Below are positions 24,637-27,908 of a stretch of 27,908 nucleotides of DNA, one piece after another; the first letter of the stretch is position 1; every line of letters starts with the position of its first letter. This DNA comes from an uncultured bacterium (GTDB lineage Bacteria; Bacillota; Clostridia; Christensenellales; Borkfalkiaceae), in NCBI GenBank assembly GCA_934871445.1, contig CAKXBD010000010.1:1-27908 (forward strand), written 5' to 3'. The notes beneath the pieces were generated by a model that saw nothing but the letters and a program-made list of their open reading frames with translations, was not told the origin of the DNA and ran no database searches. The position numbers and the translations under genes are program-made.

Positions 24637-25653
24637 ATGCAGGGAAAGAAAGCTGTAACGATAAACGACGTGGCCCGCGTTGCGGGGGTATCTAACGCCA
24701 CGGTATCTCGTTACATCAACAATAAAACGTTCGTGACGGGGGAGAAGGCGGAGAAGATAGAGCGCGCGATAGAGGAGCTCGCCTATCGGCCGAACCGAAT
24801 TGCGAGAGGGTTGAAGTTACAGCGCGCCATGCAAATTATGGTGGTTGTTCCGGATATTCGGAACCCTTATTATGCGGGCATTTACGCGACGGTACAGCAG
24901 TTGGCGAACGATAAGGGATTTACCGCAATTCTCTTCAATACCAACGAGGAGGAGAAGAAGGAGCTGGAAGCGGTACGGCTGGTTACCGAACTCGGCTGCG
25001 ACGGCCTGATTTTTTGTTCCACCTCGGACGACGAGGAGATTATCCGTCAGCTCATGTCTCTGCCGATTGCGGTTGTGACCTCGAATACGTTCGGAGCGAT
25101 GATTTTCGACACTGTGCACGGAATCCGCAGGGGGCAGGGGGTATATCTCGGCACCTCGCATCTCATCGATTATAAGCATGTTCGTATCGCCTATGCGGGC
25201 GGTACGCCGAATTCCATTCTCAACAAACGCCGTCTTTCCGGCTATGAACGCGCGATGAACGAACACGGGCTTCCGATACGAAAGGAATACGAATTTGCGG
25301 GCGCTTTTACCGTACAGGGCGGAATTGCCGCGGGGGAATATTTTTCCTCCCTTCCCGAAATGCCCACCGCCGTCGCTTGCGCTAACGATATGATTGCCAT
25401 TGGGCTCATGCAGTATTTACAGAGAAACGGTATACAGGTACCCGACGATGTCAGCGTCGTCGGTATGGACAACATCGAATATGCCGAGTATTTCAATCCC
25501 TCCATTACGACCGTCACCAACGACAGCGGCGAGTTTGCCGAAAAGGCAATGTCCTTACTTTTCAGCCGTATAGACGGTTCCTATACCGGCGAGCCCCGTG
25601 AGTGTCTCTGCGATCGTCGTCTGATTGTCAGAAATTCGACTCGCTCTCTTTGA
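24637..25653 (+). CDS. LacI-family transcriptional regulator (second sugar locus)
   Basis: The 338-aa protein carries a LacI helix-turn-helix (about 7-30, TINDVARVAGVSNATVSRY) and a hinge with YRPNRIARGLKLQ. The effector-binding domain covers about 62-335 (MVVVPDIRNPYYAGIY, LGCDGLIFCST, SGYERAMNEHGLP, TAVACANDMIAIGLM, VSVVGMDNIEYAEYFNPSITTV). The ATG at 24637 is preceded by ATAAAGGAG (24623-24631). The upstream in-frame ATG at 24568 is excluded because it lies in the -35 box. It has its own promoter with an operator at the transcription start, and its own terminator. The same operator occurs twice before the next sugar-importer operon, so it most likely represses both itself and that operon until a sugar is present. 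Confidence 0.95.
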   Translation: MQGKKAVTINDVARVAGVSNATVSRYINNKTFVTGEKAEKIERAIEELAYRPNRIARGLKLQRAMQIMVVVPDIRNPYYAGIYATVQQLANDKGFTAILFNTNEEEKKELEAVRLVTELGCDGLIFCSTSDDEEIIRQLMSLPIAVVTSNTFGAMIFDTVHGIRRGQGVYLGTSHLIDYKHVRIAYAGGTPNSILNKRRLSGYERAMNEHGLPIRKEYEFAGAFTVQGGIAAGEYFSSLPEMPTAVACANDMIAIGLMQYLQRNGIQVPDDVSVVGMDNIEYAEYFNPSITTVTNDSGEFAEKAMSLLFSRIDGSYTGEPRECLCDRRLIVRNSTRSL

Positions 25654-25654
25654 G

Positions 25655-25686
25655 CGTTTTGGTCTTTCCGAAACGGTGCGTTTTTT
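25655..25686 (+). terminator. Intrinsic terminator after the second LacI-type gene
   Basis: CGTTTTGG (25655-25662) pairs with CCGAAACG (25668-25675, one G-T pair) around TCTTT. After five bases a run of six T follows (25681-25686). It makes the regulator gene monocistronic. Confidence 0.7.
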
Positions 25687-25695
25687 ACTTTGAAA

Positions 25696-25709
25696 TGTAA
25701 ACGTATACA
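25696..25709 (+). promoter_or_regulatory. LacI-type operator, copy 2
   Basis: TGTAAACGTATACA, identical to the copy at 24610. It is the first of a direct pair whose starts are exactly 20 bases apart, about two helical turns, so both sites face the same side of the DNA. Confidence 0.82.
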
Positions 25710-25715
25710 ACAAAA

Positions 25716-25729
25716 TGTAAACGTATACA
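25716..25729 (+). promoter_or_regulatory. LacI-type operator, copy 3
   Basis: The second identical TGTAAACGTATACA of the tandem pair in front of the binding-protein gene. AT-rich -10 candidates (TATAAA at 25732, TAAAAT at 25738) follow immediately, but no good -35 is visible; it may be overlapped by the operators. Confidence 0.82.
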
Positions 25730-25782
25730 CTTATAAATAAAATGAGGAATAAAACAAAAAATAAATTGGTAAGGAGTAAGCT

Positions 25783-27132
25783 ATGAAAAAAGTATTAACC
25801 AAATTGTTGTGTTTAACGATGGCCGTCGGCATGAGCGTGAGTATTCTTGCAGGCTGCGGAGGCGGGGAGGATCCCGCGGCGGGAAAGACGAAGGTCATTT
25901 TTTGGAGCCCGCAGTTTTCGGAGACGGAGACGCACGTATGGTTGCAGAAGTACACGAACTTATACAATGAGACGAACGAGAAGAACACGTACATTGAACT
26001 GTCGATTATCCCTGAGGACGTGTGGGATCAGAAGTTGAAGGCGGCACAGGAGAACGGCACGGCGCCGGAGATTATTTTCGTGAACTATGCGGAAATTCCG
26101 TCCAAAGCGATGCTCGGGAACTACACGGCGCTGGACGAATATATGTCGCCCGAGGTATGGGACGACCTTTCGGAGAACGTGCAAGAAATGGTAGAGGTGC
26201 AGGGGAAGCATTACGTGTATCCTGCCTTTGTGGAGCCGTATTCCATGCTGTTTTACAGCAAGAGCGCGTTTGAGGAAGCGGGCTTGGACCCGAACACTCC
26301 GCCGAAATCCTGGGAGGAGATGTACGAATACGCGAAGAGGCTGACGAAGGAAGGGCGTTACGGAATCGAAATGCCCGCGGCGAAGGATCTCGGCTGGGTC
26401 ATGTGGGGTTTTCAGGCGATGAAGGGAGAATATTTGCTCAACGATAATTGGGACGCCGCGGACGTAAATAACGATTATTACAGGGATTTGTTCACGATAT
26501 TCAGAAAGATTTACCAAGAAAACCTGACCATTCGCGTGGCGTCGAGCAGTTATAAAGAAATCACGCCCTTGGGGCAGGGGAAGGTGGCGATGCAGTTGAG
26601 CGGCTCTTGGGCGATGGGGCAGTTAAAGAACGATTATCCCGATAAGGTGGACGATATTGGCTATGCGGTGTGTCCGACGTGGACGGGCGAGACGGAGGGC
26701 GTGACGACGGCGGCGCTCGGCGGCTGGGGCTTTTCGCTGGACGGAAACGCCAAGCATCCCGAAGAAGCAGGGGCGTTTATCGAATGGCTGTTGGCGGGCG
26801 ATCCCGAATATATGTACGAATTTTTCAAGGAACTCGGATTTTCCAAATTCACGGCAAGAAAGAGCGTGGACGAGCTGTTGAACACCCGCGAGGAATCCAA
26901 AAACGACGCTTTCCGTGCCTTTACTTCGGAATATGTTCTGCCGTATGCGGTCGCGGAGCCCTGTTATCCGTGGGCAATCAGTAAAGAATTTGCCGACTCT
27001 CTGAACGCGGTGGAAATCATGGGTACGATAGACGTGGACAAGACGCTGGCCTCTTTGCAGTCAAAATTGGAGGGGATCATAGAAGCGGACGGCCTTGCGG
27101 GTACGAATCCCCGCTATAAGGCCGAGGAGTAA
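25783..27132 (+). CDS. Sugar ABC transporter substrate-binding lipoprotein (second locus)
   Basis: A 449-aa family-1 solute-binding protein. It has a lipoprotein signal peptide (1-24, LAGC with Cys25) followed by GGGEDPAAGK. The mature part begins with the usual strand KVIFWSPQFSETETHVW. Other family features are NGTAPEIIFVNYAE, VYPAFVEPYSMLFYSKSAF, KSWEEMYEYAKRL, GKVAMQLSGSWAMGQ and AALGGWGFSLDG. TAAGGAG lies a few bases before the ATG. It is only distantly like the binding protein at 16308, so a different sugar is likely. The tandem LacI-type operators upstream and the permease gene five bases downstream define it as the first gene of an inducible importer operon. Confidence 0.94.
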   Translation: MKKVLTKLLCLTMAVGMSVSILAGCGGGEDPAAGKTKVIFWSPQFSETETHVWLQKYTNLYNETNEKNTYIELSIIPEDVWDQKLKAAQENGTAPEIIFVNYAEIPSKAMLGNYTALDEYMSPEVWDDLSENVQEMVEVQGKHYVYPAFVEPYSMLFYSKSAFEEAGLDPNTPPKSWEEMYEYAKRLTKEGRYGIEMPAAKDLGWVMWGFQAMKGEYLLNDNWDAADVNNDYYRDLFTIFRKIYQENLTIRVASSSYKEITPLGQGKVAMQLSGSWAMGQLKNDYPDKVDDIGYAVCPTWTGETEGVTTAALGGWGFSLDGNAKHPEEAGAFIEWLLAGDPEYMYEFFKELGFSKFTARKSVDELLNTREESKNDAFRAFTSEYVLPYAVAEPCYPWAISKEFADSLNAVEIMGTIDVDKTLASLQSKLEGIIEADGLAGTNPRYKAEE

Positions 27133-27137
27133 AAAAG

Positions 27138-27908
27138 ATGACGACGAAAACGGGAAAAAAGTCCGCTTGGAAAAAGGATGACCTGTTGACCGCGTACCTG
27201 GTATTGTTGCCTTCCTTTCTTTTGCTGGTCACTTTCGTGATAGCGCCGCTGGTGATTTCCGTCGTGAACAGCTTTTACGACAGTAGCGCCTATATGGATG
27301 CGGTTTGGAAGGGCATGGGCAATTACACGAAGGTGCTCGCCGACGAAAAGTTTTGGAAGTCGATCGGCGTGGGACTCAAATTTATCTTGGCAATCGTGCC
27401 GATTCAGTTGATTCTCGCGTTTTTTATCGCGCATCTGGTCATACAGCTTCCCAAACATCTCTCCTCGTTCGTCAAGGTGACCGTATATATGCCCTGTCTG
27501 CTTTCGGGGATTATCGTCGGAGCGATATTTTCCTATATCTACGCTTCGGACGCGGGCGGATTTCTCAATAATTTATTGAGCAAGTTCGGAATTTCTCCCA
27601 TCGGCTGGACGGGCGAACCCCGCTGGGCGCTGTTCTCCGTCGCCGTGGCGGCGATATGGAACGGTTTGGGCTATACCACGCTGGTCATGCTGGGCGGAAT
27701 TTTGGATATTCCGCGCGACTATTACGAGGCTGCAAAATTGGACGGAGCGGGATTTTTTGCGCAGATGGTGCACATCACGATTCCTTCCATGCGCAATCTC
27801 GGAGTATATCTTCTCATATCCAGCTTTGTTTCCACCTTTCAGCTTTTCGAGCTTCCCTTCGTCCTGACGGGCGGCGGTCCGTTGGACATGACGCAGGGAC
27901 CCGTGGGG
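27138..27908 (+). CDS. Sugar ABC transporter permease (MalF-like), cut by window end
   Basis: An open frame begins with ATG at 27138, five bases after the binding-protein stop, and runs to the window end without a stop (257 codons visible). The product starts with a basic N-terminus (MTTKTGKKSAWKKDD). Membrane segments include LVLLPSFLLLVTFVIAPLVI and FILAIVPIQLILAFFIAHLV. It carries the canonical EAA loop YYEAAKLDGAGFFAQMVHIT-IP and the MalF-type block FQLFELPFVLTGGGPLDMTQGP. About 30-40 C-terminal residues are missing. The upstream AGGAG of GCCGAGGAGTAA overlaps the previous gene's end, suggesting translational coupling. A MalG-type partner is expected just beyond the window. Confidence 0.93.
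   Translation, partial: MTTKTGKKSAWKKDDLLTAYLVLLPSFLLLVTFVIAPLVISVVNSFYDSSAYMDAVWKGMGNYTKVLADEKFWKSIGVGLKFILAIVPIQLILAFFIAHLVIQLPKHLSSFVKVTVYMPCLLSGIIVGAIFSYIYASDAGGFLNNLLSKFGISPIGWTGEPRWALFSVAVAAIWNGLGYTTLVMLGGILDIPRDYYEAAKLDGAGFFAQMVHITIPSMRNLGVYLLISSFVSTFQLFELPFVLTGGGPLDMTQGPVG

Noticed and set aside
1..27908. CRISPR arrays, tRNA/rRNA genes, transposases, phage genes
   Set aside because: No regular spaced repeats, no tRNA cloverleaf or rRNA sequence, and no transposase or phage-like proteins were seen on either strand.

Overview
The window reads as a chromosomal segment of a Gram-positive, low-to-mid GC Firmicutes/Clostridia-type bacterium. The evidence is: strong AGGAGG ribosome binding sites, TTGACA-17-TATAAT promoters, a cysteine T-box leader, CUT1-type sugar ABC transporters without their own ATPase, and lipoproteins whose lipobox Cys is followed by Gly/Ser/Asn-rich linkers. 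An uncultured gut Clostridia lineage is my inference; nothing in the window fixes the species. Gene density is high and all genes but one are on the + strand.

Housekeeping part (1-7100). A minus-strand DeoR-type regulator (254-1012) is divergent from a small helix-turn-helix protein (1235-1870). A tRNA-Cys T-box riboswitch (about 1922-2186) precedes cysE (serine acetyltransferase) and cysS (cysteinyl-tRNA synthetase), tying cysteine synthesis and tRNA-Cys charging to the level of uncharged tRNA-Cys. A consensus promoter then drives a short-form alaS and a small unknown protein, closed by an intrinsic terminator at 7048-7087.

Glycan locus (7150-24510). A second consensus promoter starts a cytoplasmic GH92-type alpha-mannosidase, followed by a cytoplasmic GxGYxYP-family protein and a LacI-type regulator (ATGA overlap). 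A new promoter and a 350-nt structured leader precede a 1343-aa surface lipoprotein made of alternating Ig-like and jelly-roll modules. Then come a sugar-binding lipoprotein, two permeases, and two more GxGYxYP proteins, both predicted lipoproteins. The run ends at a very strong terminator (24465-24508). Together these look like a Gram-positive glycan-utilisation locus: glycan capture and processing at the surface by the large lipoprotein and the two secreted GxGYxYP proteins, ABC import, and intracellular demannosylation by GH92 with the third GxGYxYP protein. GxGYxYP proteins have no established activity, so this locus is the best candidate for an undescribed system here.

Second sugar locus (24560-27908, running off the window). 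A second LacI-type regulator lies behind its own promoter. Three copies of the operator-like sequence TGTAAACGTATACA lie in front of it and in front of the next operon, which encodes another sugar-binding lipoprotein and a permease cut by the window end. This looks like an autoregulated LacI/ABC-importer pair.
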